NCBI RefSeq assembly: GCF_019890635.1
Contig: NZ_JAIOAB010000037.1
Location: forward strand, 1-64,000
Direction of reading: 5' to 3'
Source: Streptomyces sennicomposti
GTDB lineage: Bacteria; Actinomycetota; Actinomycetes; Streptomycetales; Streptomycetaceae
Length of the DNA stretch: 64,000 bases
Part shown: piece by piece, positions 1 to 8,057 of the stretch
How the letters are laid out: each line of letters begins with the position of its first letter
Numbering within the stretch: the first letter of the stretch is position 1
The notes under the pieces: generated by a model
What the model was told of the DNA's origin: nothing
The model's input: only the letters and a program-made list of their open reading frames with translations
The model's database searches: none
Program-made: the position numbers and the translations under genes

Positions 1-2
1 TG

Positions 3-704
3 GCGGGGCTCGGCGCCTGGGCCGTGTTCGCCGTCGTCGGCGTGGTCGCCGCCGGGGGCGGCGGCGCGCCGCTGCCGGTAGACCGGGGGCTGCTGTCCTG
101 GTCGCTGGGCCACCGGCCCGAGGTGGCGCTCGCCGTGGCCCGGGGGCTGACGGCGACGGGGACGGGCGCGGTGCCGTACGCGCTCGTCGTGCTGGCCGGG
201 GTCCTCCTCGGGCGTACGCCGCGCCTGCGGGCGCTCGCGGCGGGGCTCGGCGTCGTGTGCCTCGCGGTGGGCCAGATGGTGCGCTACGGCCTGATGGAGC
301 TGGCCGCCCGGCCGCGCCCGCCGCGTCTTGACTGGGCGACGGCCGCCTCCGGCTGGTCGTTCCCGTCCGGGCACACCACGACGTCCGCGCTCACCGCCGG
401 TCTGCTGATCGCCGCGACGCTGCTGCGCGGCCCGCGCGGCCGAACCGCCCTGTGCGTGGTCGCGGGCTGCTGGGGCGCGCTGGTGGGGCTGACCCGGGTG
501 TATCTCGGGGTGCACTGGTTCACCGACGTGATCGGCGGCTGGCTGTACGCCGCGGGGTGGCTGGCCATGTGTCTGTACGCGGCGGTGCGGTGGCTGCCCT
601 CGGACGTCCTGGACGCTCTGTCGGAGGCGGGCGCGACCGCCGGGGAGCCGCCGGGCGGTGCGGAACGGTCGTACTCCGGCCGGCGCGAACGCCCGCCAGC
701 CTGA
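3..704 (+). CDS. PAP2-family membrane phosphatase (5' end outside window)
   Basis: The reading frame is open to the left edge, so the true start is upstream; the visible part begins inside a hydrophobic segment. The PAP2 phosphatase motifs are present: an ARPRP-containing first motif, SFPSGHTT as the second, and TRVYLGVHWFTDVIGG as the third, with the usual catalytic histidines and aspartate. Several membrane segments surround them. The family removes phosphate from lipid phosphates such as undecaprenyl pyrophosphate or phosphatidate at the outer membrane face; the substrate here is unknown. It converges on the flippase-like gene at 781-1731. The tail of about 35 residues after the last membrane segment is hydrophilic. 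Confidence 0.85.
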   Translation, partial: AGLGAWAVFAVVGVVAAGGGGAPLPVDRGLLSWSLGHRPEVALAVARGLTATGTGAVPYALVVLAGVLLGRTPRLRALAAGLGVVCLAVGQMVRYGLMELAARPRPPRLDWATAASGWSFPSGHTTTSALTAGLLIAATLLRGPRGRTALCVVAGCWGALVGLTRVYLGVHWFTDVIGGWLYAAGWLAMCLYAAVRWLPSDVLDALSEAGATAGEPPGGAERSYSGRRERPPA

Positions 705-780
705 GGCCGGTCCGCCGGCACGACGGCCGTCCGCCTCTGCCGGGATCGGTCCGACGCGAGGGCCGGCCGCCCGCGCCGGG

Positions 781-1731
781 TCAGAGCGCCCGGCGGCGGA
801 TCAGGAGCCCGAGGACCAGCAGGCCGGGGACGAGGGGCAGCCAGACCGTCAGGAGGCGGTAGCCGAGGACCGTGGAGGCGGCCCCCGAGCCCGGCGCCCC
901 GGCGGTGGTGAGGGCGAAGGCCAGCGCGGCGTCCAGCGAGCCGAGACCGCCCGGGGTGGGCAGCAGGGCGGCGGCGCTGCTCGCGGCGAGGTAGAGCAGG
1001 GCCACCCGGGGCGCGTCGAGCGGCAGCCGGACGGCCTGCGCGACGGCGACCACCACCAGGCAGTGCGCCGCCGCGAAGGCGAGCGAGCCGCCCCACAGGG
1101 CGGCGGCCCGGTGCGGCCGGGAATGCACGGCCCGCACGTCCGCCAGCACCGTGCCTAGCACGCGCCCGCAGCGGGACCGCAGCGGGCCGCGCAGCAGCAC
1201 GGTCAGCGCCGTGACGGCGGCCAGGACCCCGGCCACGGCCGTCACCGGCACGTGCGGGACGCGCAGGACGCCGGGGCAGACGGCGGCGAGCACCGCGATC
1301 AGGACGGCGCGGGCGAGCACCCCGGCGGCGGCCTTGACCGCGAGGGCGCTCGCCGACCGGCAGGCGGGCAGCCCGCAGCGCATCAGGAAGCGCAGATTGA
1401 CCGCGCCGGCCCCGAGCCCGGCCGGCAGCACGTGGTTCGCGGCGGAGGCGGCGAACTGCGCGGCCAGCAGCCGCCCGCCGGGCAGCCGTTCGGCGACCGC
1501 GCCCTGCTGGGCGAGGGCCGCGCAGCACCAGGTGGCGACGGCCGCCGCCGCGCCCACCAGCAGCCAGCCCTGGTCGGCGACGGCGAGCCGGTCCACGCCG
1601 CTCGCCACCAGGGGCCAGTGCCGGCCGCCGAGGTAGGCGGCGCACAGCAGGACGGCGAGCAGGGCGCCGGTGTGCCACCAGGTGCGGCGGCGGGCGACGG
1701 GGGCGGCGGCGACCGGCGGGGACGTCGTCAT
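781..1731 (-). CDS. YbhN/UPF0104 (lysylphosphatidylglycerol synthase TM-like) membrane protein
   Basis: A 316-aa polytopic membrane protein. It shows the features of the flippase-like domain found in MprF N-termini and in AglD/YbhN proteins, including the NHVLPAGLGAGAVN segment and a PTPGGLGSLDAAL motif near the C-terminus. It has no soluble aminoacyl-transferase domain, so a lipid-linked transport or regulatory role is more likely than lysyl transfer. The start at 1731 overlaps the stop of the upstream glycosyltransferase by 4 bp (ATGA), so the two are translationally coupled. With the BlaI-type repressor beyond, this forms a small envelope module. Confidence 0.8.
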   Translation of the reverse strand: MTTSPPVAAAPVARRRTWWHTGALLAVLLCAAYLGGRHWPLVASGVDRLAVADQGWLLVGAAAAVATWCCAALAQQGAVAERLPGGRLLAAQFAASAANHVLPAGLGAGAVNLRFLMRCGLPACRSASALAVKAAAGVLARAVLIAVLAAVCPGVLRVPHVPVTAVAGVLAAVTALTVLLRGPLRSRCGRVLGTVLADVRAVHSRPHRAAALWGGSLAFAAAHCLVVVAVAQAVRLPLDAPRVALLYLAASSAAALLPTPGGLGSLDAALAFALTTAGAPGSGAASTVLGYRLLTVWLPLVPGLLVLGLLIRRRAL

Positions 1732-3296
1732 CGTCCGGCGCCCTTCCGCGCCGTCGGCGCGACGTACAGGCGCAGGTCGCCGAACGGGTGGACGGGCCAG
1801 GCGCGGGCGTAGCCGGGCGGAGAGCCGTGGGCGGCGACGAGGGCGGCGACGGGCTGCCGGCGGGCGGTCTCCTCGATGGCCGCCCGGGTGGTGTTGGCGT
1901 TGTGGCCCTCGGTCGCGGCCGAGGCGCAGCCGGTGTAGAAGGCGATCGGGATGGCGTTGTCGCCGGTGAGCAGGCAGGGCGGGCGTACGCCCAGGCGGTG
2001 CAGTTCGGCGGCGGTGCGGTCCCAGTCGCGGTGGGCGGCGGCGGTGCGGTCGGCGGTGCGGGTCAGGACGGCGTACTGGACGGCGAGGTGTGTGGCGAGC
2101 CCGACGGCGACCAGGCAGGCGGCGACGGGGCGCCGGGCGCCGTCCGCTCTCCTGACGAGGCGGGTCAGGGCGAGGGCCGCGGGGAGGGCGAGCAGGGCGT
2201 AGGCGGGCAGCAGGAAGCGGGGGGCCGCGTAGCCGATGAGGAACAGGTAGGGGACGGCGGCCGTGGCGGCGCAGGCCGCGGCGACCCCGGCGGGCGCGGT
2301 GCGGCCGGCCCGGCGGGCGAGGACGACGCCGAGCACGGCGAGTGCCGGGAGGACGAACCACCAGGCGGTGATCAGCGGGTGGGGCACCGCTCCGGCGCAC
2401 GGGCGGCACAGGGTCCGTCCGCCGAGGCTGCGCAGCTGGTCGACGACGGCGAAGTGCGGGCCGAGGCGGCCCTGGATGGCGGAGGCGTCCGACAGCCGCT
2501 GCAGCAGGCCGCCGTAGGCGGCGTACGCCTCGATCACCCACTCGGCGGCCCCGGCGACGAGCCCGGCCAGGAGGGCGGCCAGCGGCCGCCAGTGGCTCTG
2601 CGCCAGGGCGAGGGCGAGCAGCGGGAGGACGGCCCAGACGGCGTCCATGGGCCGCATCCAGGCCATCAGGGCCGCACCGCCGAGCAGTCCGTACAGGGCG
2701 GCGCGGTCGCGGTGGCCTGGATGCGGGCGCTCCCCGGCGCGGTCGCGGTGGCGGTCCTCGGTGCGGGAGCGGCCGTCCGCGGGGCCGTCGGCGCGGGCGC
2801 GCAGGAAGCAGCCGGCGCAGACGAGGGCGCCGATGGCCACCCAGTAGTTGGGCATGGCCTGCGGGCCGTAGAACACGGTCACCCACAGCGAGGCGAACAG
2901 GGCGCCCGCCAGCGCGAGGACCGGGGCGGGCAGGAGGGTGCGCCACACCCGCAGGGCGAGGTACAGGGCGAGGCCCGAGAGGACGGCGAGGTAGACGCGC
3001 AGGAGCGCGGTGGAGGACGACCAGGCGGCGACGGGCGCCACCAGCAGGGAGACGCCGCGGGCGCGCGGGGCGCTGAAGAAGGCGGCCGGGGCGTGCGGGC
3101 TGACCTGGCTGACGTAGACGGACTCGTCCCAGCCGAGGCCCGTGCCGGGACGGACGAGGAGCAGTTGGGCCAGGGTGAAGGCGGCGGCGACCGCCGCGAC
3201 GGGCAGGGCGTCGCGGGGGCCGGGGGCGCGGCCGGCGCCGGGCGCCGGTGCGGGGCGCCGGGTCCCGGCGAGTATGGCGTGCGTGCTGTCGGCCAT
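1728..3296 (-). CDS. Polytopic membrane glycosyltransferase (ArnT/PMT-like, GT-C fold)
   Basis: A 522-aa protein with a short hydrophilic N-terminus and about ten membrane helices. The first periplasmic loop carries GLGWDESVY, the position of the catalytic Asp/Glu in GT-C enzymes that use polyprenyl-phosphate sugars. A soluble C-terminal part follows. Donor and acceptor are unknown. The ATG at 3296 was chosen because a GGGAGGGGTGGAG ribosome site sits just ahead and the frame loses coding character upstream. A near-palindromic operator at 3311-3328 overlaps a TACAGT -10 box and matches the one at the divergent BlaI-type gene, so repression by that protein is likely. Arginine-rich insertion around residues 180-200. 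Confidence 0.75.
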   Translation of the reverse strand: MADSTHAILAGTRRPAPAPGAGRAPGPRDALPVAAVAAAFTLAQLLLVRPGTGLGWDESVYVSQVSPHAPAAFFSAPRARGVSLLVAPVAAWSSSTALLRVYLAVLSGLALYLALRVWRTLLPAPVLALAGALFASLWVTVFYGPQAMPNYWVAIGALVCAGCFLRARADGPADGRSRTEDRHRDRAGERPHPGHRDRAALYGLLGGAALMAWMRPMDAVWAVLPLLALALAQSHWRPLAALLAGLVAGAAEWVIEAYAAYGGLLQRLSDASAIQGRLGPHFAVVDQLRSLGGRTLCRPCAGAVPHPLITAWWFVLPALAVLGVVLARRAGRTAPAGVAAACAATAAVPYLFLIGYAAPRFLLPAYALLALPAALALTRLVRRADGARRPVAACLVAVGLATHLAVQYAVLTRTADRTAAAHRDWDRTAAELHRLGVRPPCLLTGDNAIPIAFYTGCASAATEGHNANTTRAAIEETARRQPVAALVAAHGSPPGYARAWPVHPFGDLRLYVAPTARKGAGR

Positions 3297-3310
3297 CTCC
3301 ACCCCTCCCC

Positions 3311-3328
3311 CTACGCACTGTAGGGTTT
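3311..3328. promoter_or_regulatory. BlaI-type operator copy 1
   Basis: Reads CTACGCACTGTAGGGTTT. Its core CTAC-N5-GTAG is a perfect dyad. On the minus strand it contains TACAGT, a good -10 box for the glycosyltransferase gene starting at 3296. The site resembles the TACA/TGTA half-sites bound by BlaI/MecI repressors and matches copy 2 in 11 of the 12 bases from CTAC to GTA. Confidence 0.65.
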
Positions 3329-3528
3329 CTGACTCCCCACAGTCTGCGGGACGGACGCGGCAGCCGGGTGGGAGGTCGGGGAATCGTCGGAAAAGTATCG
3401 GATAAAGGTCGGCGAACTCGGAAGGGACCAGCAGAAACGATGAAGCCGCGAAAAGCGGGGATTTCCGGGGCGAACCGGCCCGTGTCGCGGTGGTCCGCCG
3501 GCCGGGGCGCCGCCGGACCCCGGCATCA

Positions 3529-3545
3529 CTACGCGCTGTAAGGTT
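3529..3545. promoter_or_regulatory. BlaI-type operator copy 2
   Basis: Reads CTACGCGCTGTAAGGTT and overlaps a TAAGGT -10 box at 3539-3544, 7 nt before the ATG of the BlaI-type gene. This implies a nearly leaderless transcript with autorepression. It differs by one base from copy 1 within the 12-bp core. Confidence 0.65.
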
Positions 3546-3551
3546 GAGGGC

Positions 3552-3935
3552 ATGGCTGGTGGAGGGCCTCACGGCAGGACGGAACGGCGCAGCCCGGGCG
3601 AGCTGGAGAGCGAGGTCCTCACGGCCCTGTGGTCGACGGAACGGCCCCTGACGCCGGCCGAGATCCAGCTGGAGATCGGCGGCGGCCTGGCGTACAACAC
3701 CGTGCACACCATCCTCAAGCGGCTCTACGACAAGGGTCTGGTGCTGCGCGAGGTGGACGGCCGCCGGGGCGCGTACCGGCCGGCGAAGGACGCGGCCGAG
3801 CTGACCGCCCAGGCGATGCACGACGCCCTCGACCGCGGCCCCGACCCGATCGCGGTGCTGCGCCGCTTCGTCACCGGCCTGAGCCCCGAGGAGGAGCACG
3901 CCCTGCGGGAACTGCTGGCCCGGGGGCCGGCGTAG
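3552..3935 (+). CDS. BlaI/MecI/CopY-family transcriptional repressor
   Basis: A 127-aa protein with the family's winged helix: LESEVLTALWSTERPLTPAEI, then LAYNTVHTILKRLYDKGLV, then a wing reading RRGAYRPA. A short helical dimerisation tail follows. Family members are dimeric repressors released by proteolysis, often by a BlaR-type sensor; no sensor protease is encoded next to it here. It is divergent from a two-gene membrane operon (glycosyltransferase plus flippase-like protein), and both promoters carry the same dyad, so self-repression and control of that operon are inferred. Confidence 0.9.
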   Translation: MAGGGPHGRTERRSPGELESEVLTALWSTERPLTPAEIQLEIGGGLAYNTVHTILKRLYDKGLVLREVDGRRGAYRPAKDAAELTAQAMHDALDRGPDPIAVLRRFVTGLSPEEEHALRELLARGPA

Positions 3936-4028
3936 GGCCTCTCGTTTGGATCAGGCCGGATCAGGGAGCGGGGTCGGCCGGGGGCGGGCCGGTCGGTCCG
4001 TTTCCCGCCCCCGAGGCCCGTCGGCGGT

Positions 4029-6374
4029 TCAGCGGGTGTTGGGGCGGCGATGCGGGGGCTGTTCGGGGGCCGGGCGGTGTTTCGGGGCCGGCACCGTGCG
4101 GGCCGCCGAGGGGGCGTCCGGGCTCAGCGGGACCGCGTCGCCGTGGTGGCGGACCGTCAGCTCCGGTCCGGCCAGCAGCGTGTACGTCGCCGTCTCCTGG
4201 GTGATCTCCACCTTCAGCCGGCGGCCCCGGAACCGCAGCGAGAACGCCAGGCGGCTGAACTTCTCCGGCAGGCGCGGCGCGAACTCCAGCGCGTCGCCGG
4301 ACCGGCGGGTGCCGCCGAAGCCGGTCACCAGCGCCATCCAGGTGCCCGCGAGCGACGCGATGTGCAGCCCGTCGCGGGTGTTGTGCTCCAGGTCCTCCAG
4401 GTCCATCAGGGCGGCCTCGGCCGCGTAGTCGTAGGCCAGGCGCAGATGGCCCGCCTGCGCGGCGATGACCGCCTGCACGCACGCCGACAGCGAGGAGTCC
4501 CGCACCGTCAGCGGCTCGTAGTAGGCGAAGTTGCGGGCGATGTGCTCCGCGTCGAACTCGGCGCCGCAGGTGTACATCGCCAGCACCAGGTCGGCCTGTT
4601 TGATCACCTGCTTGCGGTACAGGTCGAAGTAGGGGAAGTGCAGCATCAGCGGGTACTGGTCGGCGCGGGTGCCGGCGAAGTCCCAGCGCTGGTAGCGGGT
4701 GAAGCCCGCGTGCTGCTCGTGCACCCCCAGCTCGCTGTTGTACGGGATGTTCATCGCGTCGGCGGCGTCCCGCCAGGCGGCGCTCTCCTCGTCGTCGGCG
4801 CCGAGCCGTTCCGCCTCCTTCGGGTAGCGCTCGACCACGTCGGCGGCGGCCAGCAGGTTCGCCCGCGCCATCAGGTTGGTGTACGTGTTGTCGTCGCAGA
4901 TCGCGCTGTACTCGTCGGGGCCGGTGACGCCGTCGATGTGGAAGGTGCCGCGGTGGTCGTGGTGGCCCAGCGAGCGCCACAGCCGGGCCGTCTCCACCAG
5001 CAGTTCCATCCCGCTCTCGCGCTCGAACTCCTCGTCGCCGGTGGCCGCGACGTAGCGGACCACGGCGTGCGCGATGTCGGCGTTGACGTGGAAGGCGGCG
5101 GTGCCGGCCGGCCAGTACGCCGAGCCCTCCTGCCCCTCGATGGTCCGCCAGGGGAACGCCGCGCCGCTCAGCCCGAGCTGGGTCGCCCGCTCCCGGGCCG
5201 CGGGCAGCGTGTTCTGCCGCCAGCGCAGCGCCTCGGCCACGGCGTCCGGCGCGGTGTAGGTGAGCACGGGCAGCACGAACATCTCGGTGTCCCAGAAGGC
5301 GTGCCCGTCGTAGCCCGAGCCGGTCAGCCCCTTGGCGGGGACGGCCCGTTCCTCGGCGCGGGCGCCGGCCTGGAGCACGTGGAAGAGCGCGAAGCGGACG
5401 GCCTGCTGGATCTCCTCGTCGCCGTCCACCTCCACGTCGGCGCACGTCCAGAAGTCGTCCAGGTACGCCTTCTGCTCCTTGACCAGTCCGGACCAGCCGC
5501 CGTGCGCGGCGGCGGCCAGGGCGGCGTCCACCTGGTCGCTCATGGCGGGCAGCGACCGCGCCCCGGACCAGCCGTGCGCGACGATCTTCTCCACCCGCAG
5601 CGCCTGGCCGGCCTCCAGCACGGCGGCGACCGTCAGCCGGGCCAGGTCCGGGTGGCTCTCGCTGGTGGTGGTGGTCCGCTCGGGGCCGGAGACGACGTGG
5701 TCGGCGGCCACGGCCACCCGCAGCCCGCTGCGCCGGGTGCGGTGCACCAGCCGCAGCCGGTTGCCGGCGGCGAAGTCCTCCTCCGGCTCCAGCGGGGCCT
5801 GAAGCGCCAGCGCCGCGCGCGGGTCGCCGTCGGCATCGGGGAGCTGCTCGTTGGCGACCAGTTCGGACTGGATGACCACCCGGGCCTGGCAGTCGACCGG
5901 TTCCACCTCGTAGGCGATCGCGCCGATGGAGCGCTGGGTGAGGGAGATCATGCGGGTGGCGCGCACCCGGATGCGGGTGCCGGCCGGCGAGCACCACTCG
6001 CAGGTCCGGGTCATCACGCCCCGGCGCAGGTCGAGGACGCGCTCGTGGGAGACGAGCCGGCCGTAGCGCAGGTCGAACGGCTCGTCGTCGACGAGCAGCC
6101 TCAGCACCTTGCCGTTGGTGATGTTGATGACGGTCTGGCCCGACTCGGGGTAGCCGTAGCCGGCCTCGGCGTAGGGCAGCGGGTGCGTCTCGTAGACGCC
6201 GTTGAGGTAGGAGCCGGGCAGGCCGTGCGGCTCGCCCTCGTCCAGGTTGCCGCGCCAGCCGACGTGGCCGTTGGAGAGCGCGAAGACGGACTCGCTCTGG
6301 GCCAGCACGTCCAGGCTGAGTTCCGTCTCGCGCACGCTCCACGGCTCGACGGCGTAGGAACCGTGGGTGATCAC
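4029..6374 (-). CDS. Glycoside hydrolase family 65 (maltose/trehalose/kojibiose phosphorylase type)
   Basis: A 781-aa, full-length GH65 protein. GH65 phosphorylases split alpha-glucosyl disaccharides with phosphate to give beta-glucose-1-phosphate. The catalytic acid is the glutamate in VTGPDEYS, about residue 488, where Lactobacillus maltose phosphorylase has its general acid. The upstream KGLTGSGYDGHAFWDTE segment is also typical. GTG at 6374 has GGGAGG ahead and overlaps the stop of the beta-phosphoglucomutase-like gene by 4 bp. That pairing is the classic route for beta-G1P and matches the mycobacterial Rv3400-Rv3401 arrangement. The disaccharide specificity cannot be read from sequence. 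The last 30 residues are proline/arginine rich. Confidence 0.88.
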   Translation of the reverse strand: MITHGSYAVEPWSVRETELSLDVLAQSESVFALSNGHVGWRGNLDEGEPHGLPGSYLNGVYETHPLPYAEAGYGYPESGQTVINITNGKVLRLLVDDEPFDLRYGRLVSHERVLDLRRGVMTRTCEWCSPAGTRIRVRATRMISLTQRSIGAIAYEVEPVDCQARVVIQSELVANEQLPDADGDPRAALALQAPLEPEEDFAAGNRLRLVHRTRRSGLRVAVAADHVVSGPERTTTTSESHPDLARLTVAAVLEAGQALRVEKIVAHGWSGARSLPAMSDQVDAALAAAAHGGWSGLVKEQKAYLDDFWTCADVEVDGDEEIQQAVRFALFHVLQAGARAEERAVPAKGLTGSGYDGHAFWDTEMFVLPVLTYTAPDAVAEALRWRQNTLPAARERATQLGLSGAAFPWRTIEGQEGSAYWPAGTAAFHVNADIAHAVVRYVAATGDEEFERESGMELLVETARLWRSLGHHDHRGTFHIDGVTGPDEYSAICDDNTYTNLMARANLLAAADVVERYPKEAERLGADDEESAAWRDAADAMNIPYNSELGVHEQHAGFTRYQRWDFAGTRADQYPLMLHFPYFDLYRKQVIKQADLVLAMYTCGAEFDAEHIARNFAYYEPLTVRDSSLSACVQAVIAAQAGHLRLAYDYAAEAALMDLEDLEHNTRDGLHIASLAGTWMALVTGFGGTRRSGDALEFAPRLPEKFSRLAFSLRFRGRRLKVEITQETATYTLLAGPELTVRHHGDAVPLSPDAPSAARTVPAPKHRPAPEQPPHRRPNTR

Positions 6375-7126
6375 GCGGCGCCTCCCGGTGCGGCGGTGAG
6401 GAGTTCGGCGAGGTCCTTGACGACCACGTCGGCGCCGTGCGCGTACAGCGCGTCGGTCTGCCCGACGCGGTCCACGCCGACGACGTAGCCGAAGTGGCCC
6501 GAGCGGCCCGCGTCCATCCCGGCCAGGGCGTCCTCGAAGACGGTGGCCTGCTTCGCCTCCACGCCGAGGTCGTGGGCGGCGGCGAGGAAGGTGTCCGGGT
6601 GCGGCTTGCCGGGCAGGCCGCGCTCGCGGGCGACCACGCCGTCGATCCGTACGTCGAACAGGCGCTCGGCGTCGATGGAGCGCAGCACGTCGAGGGTGTT
6701 GGCGCTGGAGGAGACGATCGCCGTCTTCAGACCGGCCGCCCGCACCGCCTCGATGTAGCGCAGGGTGCCGTCGTAGGCCGCCACGCCCTCGGTGCGGATC
6801 TTCTCCAGGACGAGCTGGTTCTTGCGGTTGCCGACGCCGTTGACCGTGGGCGCGTCCGGCGGGTCGTCGGGGCTCCCCTCGGGCAGTTCGATGCCGCGCG
6901 AGGCGAGGAAGGTGCGGACGCCGTCGGCGCGGGGCCGGCCGTCGACGTACTCGTCGTAGTCGGCGGCCGAGTCGAAGGGGCGGTAGCCGGCGCCCTCCCG
7001 CTCGCGCAGGAACGCGTCGAACGTCTCCTTCCAGGCGGCCGCGTGCACCACGGCCGTCTTGGTGACGACGCCGTCGAGGTCGAAGAGGCAGGCCAGGATT
7101 TCCGGGGGCAGACCGAGCTCTTTCAT
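6371..7126 (-). CDS. Beta-phosphoglucomutase-like HAD phosphatase
   Basis: A 251-aa HAD-superfamily protein. Motif I is FDLDGVVT with Asp16 and Asp18, motif II is the SSS stretch, motif III lies in GLPGKPHPDTF and motif IV in FEDALAG. The cap with the KNQLVLEKI segment resembles beta-phosphoglucomutases, which turn beta-glucose-1-phosphate into glucose-6-phosphate. It is first in an operon with the GH65 phosphorylase, so the two would feed a disaccharide into glycolysis. The start is supported by GGAAGGG upstream. A 12-bp palindrome at 7163-7174 lies in the divergent promoter region. Confidence 0.85.
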   Translation of the reverse strand: MKELGLPPEILACLFDLDGVVTKTAVVHAAAWKETFDAFLREREGAGYRPFDSAADYDEYVDGRPRADGVRTFLASRGIELPEGSPDDPPDAPTVNGVGNRKNQLVLEKIRTEGVAAYDGTLRYIEAVRAAGLKTAIVSSSANTLDVLRSIDAERLFDVRIDGVVARERGLPGKPHPDTFLAAAHDLGVEAKQATVFEDALAGMDAGRSGHFGYVVGVDRVGQTDALYAHGADVVVKDLAELLTAAPGGAA

Positions 7127-7162
7127 ACAGGCACCCTTCCCCGCATCGCCGCGTTGACGAAG

Positions 7163-7174
7163 TGGCGCGCGCCA
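7163..7174. promoter_or_regulatory. Palindrome TGGCGCGCGCCA, candidate operator
   Basis: A perfect 12-bp palindrome in the 135-bp divergent region between the HAD/GH65 operon and the kinase gene, 37 bp ahead of the HAD start. Its position fits an operator, but no cognate regulator is adjacent. Confidence 0.35.
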
Positions 7175-7249
7175 CATCGACCGTGCCGTGTCCCTACTTT
7201 CCGGCCAACGGCCGTCCAGGGCGGCCCGGGAGCTGGTACGGCCGGGTGA

Positions 7250-7255
7250 CACACT
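7250..7255 (+). promoter_or_regulatory. -10 box (CACACT) for leaderless kinase mRNA
   Basis: CACACT ends 6 nt before the GTG at 7262, and no Shine-Dalgarno sequence lies between. This is the spacing expected of a leaderless transcript. Confidence 0.4.
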
Positions 7256-7261
7256 GGGCGG

Positions 7262-7918
7262 GTGCCGCCGACCTTCGCCGACCTCCTCGACCGGGCCCGC
7301 TCGCTGACCGGCGGGGGCCGCCGCGCGCTGCTGGGCATCGCGGGCGCCCCGGGCGCCGGCAAGTCCACGCTCGCCGAGCGGCTGGTGCGCGCGCTGAACG
7401 GCGCGGGCGAGCCGTGGGTCGCCCATGTGCCGATGGACGGTTTCCACCTGGCCGACGCCGAACTGGACCGCCTGGGCCGCCGCGGCCGCAAGGGCGCGCC
7501 GGACACCTTCGACGCGGCGGGTTACGCGGCGCTGCTGCGGCGGCTGCGCGAGGAGTACGGCACGGCGGAGACGGTGTACGCGCCCGGCTTCGAACGCGTC
7601 CTGGAGCAGCCCCTCGCCGGCGCCGTCCCGGTGCCGCCGACGGCCCGGCTGGTGGTGACCGAGGGCAACTACCTGCTGCTGGACAAGGGTCCGTGGGCGC
7701 GGGTGCGGGCCGAGCTGGACGAGGTGTGGTTCTGCGAGCTGGACGAGACGGAACGGGTGCGCCGTCTGGTCGCCCGGCACGAGGAGTTCGGCAAGGGCCA
7801 CGACGAGGCGGTCGCCTGGGTGCTGGGCACGGACCGGCGCAACGCGGACCTGGTGGCGGCGACCCGCGACCGCGCGGACCTGATCGTGCCGGACACGGCG
7901 GTGCCGCCCGCTCGTTGA
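7262..7918 (+). CDS. P-loop nucleoside/sugar kinase family protein (uridine kinase/PanK-like)
   Basis: A 218-aa P-loop kinase with Walker A GAPGAGKST, a MDGFHL segment where uridine kinases bind substrate, and RRGRKGAPDTFDAAGY as in the YggC/pantothenate-kinase-like subfamily. VVTEGNYLLLD gives the second acidic strand. The phosphorylated substrate is unknown; family members act on nucleosides, pantothenate or fructose-like sugars. The gene appears leaderless from GTG 7262. A GC-rich hairpin follows at 7934-7967. Its neighbour is the divergent GH65/phosphoglucomutase operon, so a sugar substrate is possible but unproven. Confidence 0.8.
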   Translation: MPPTFADLLDRARSLTGGGRRALLGIAGAPGAGKSTLAERLVRALNGAGEPWVAHVPMDGFHLADAELDRLGRRGRKGAPDTFDAAGYAALLRRLREEYGTAETVYAPGFERVLEQPLAGAVPVPPTARLVVTEGNYLLLDKGPWARVRAELDEVWFCELDETERVRRLVARHEEFGKGHDEAVAWVLGTDRRNADLVAATRDRADLIVPDTAVPPAR

Positions 7919-7933
7919 GCGCGGCCCCGGCGT

Positions 7934-7967
7934 GCCGGTCGCGGGCGCGCGCTGAACCGCGACCGGC
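7934..7967 (+). terminator. Hairpin after kinase gene
   Basis: GCCGGTCGCG pairs perfectly with CGCGACCGGC across a 14-nt loop, starting 16 bp after the stop. There is no T-run, which is common in Streptomyces. Confidence 0.45.
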
Positions 7968-8057
7968 CGCGGACCGTACCGGTGGGCACGGCAGAGGGTC
8001 TGCCGGTACGACGCGTGCGGCGGCGCGGCCCGGACGGCGGGCGCCGCGGGGCGGACG

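Noticed and set aside
4050..6488. 812-codon plus-strand frame over the GH65 gene
   Set aside because: Shadow of the GH65 reading frame; no recognisable domain, while the minus strand has a full GH65 protein.
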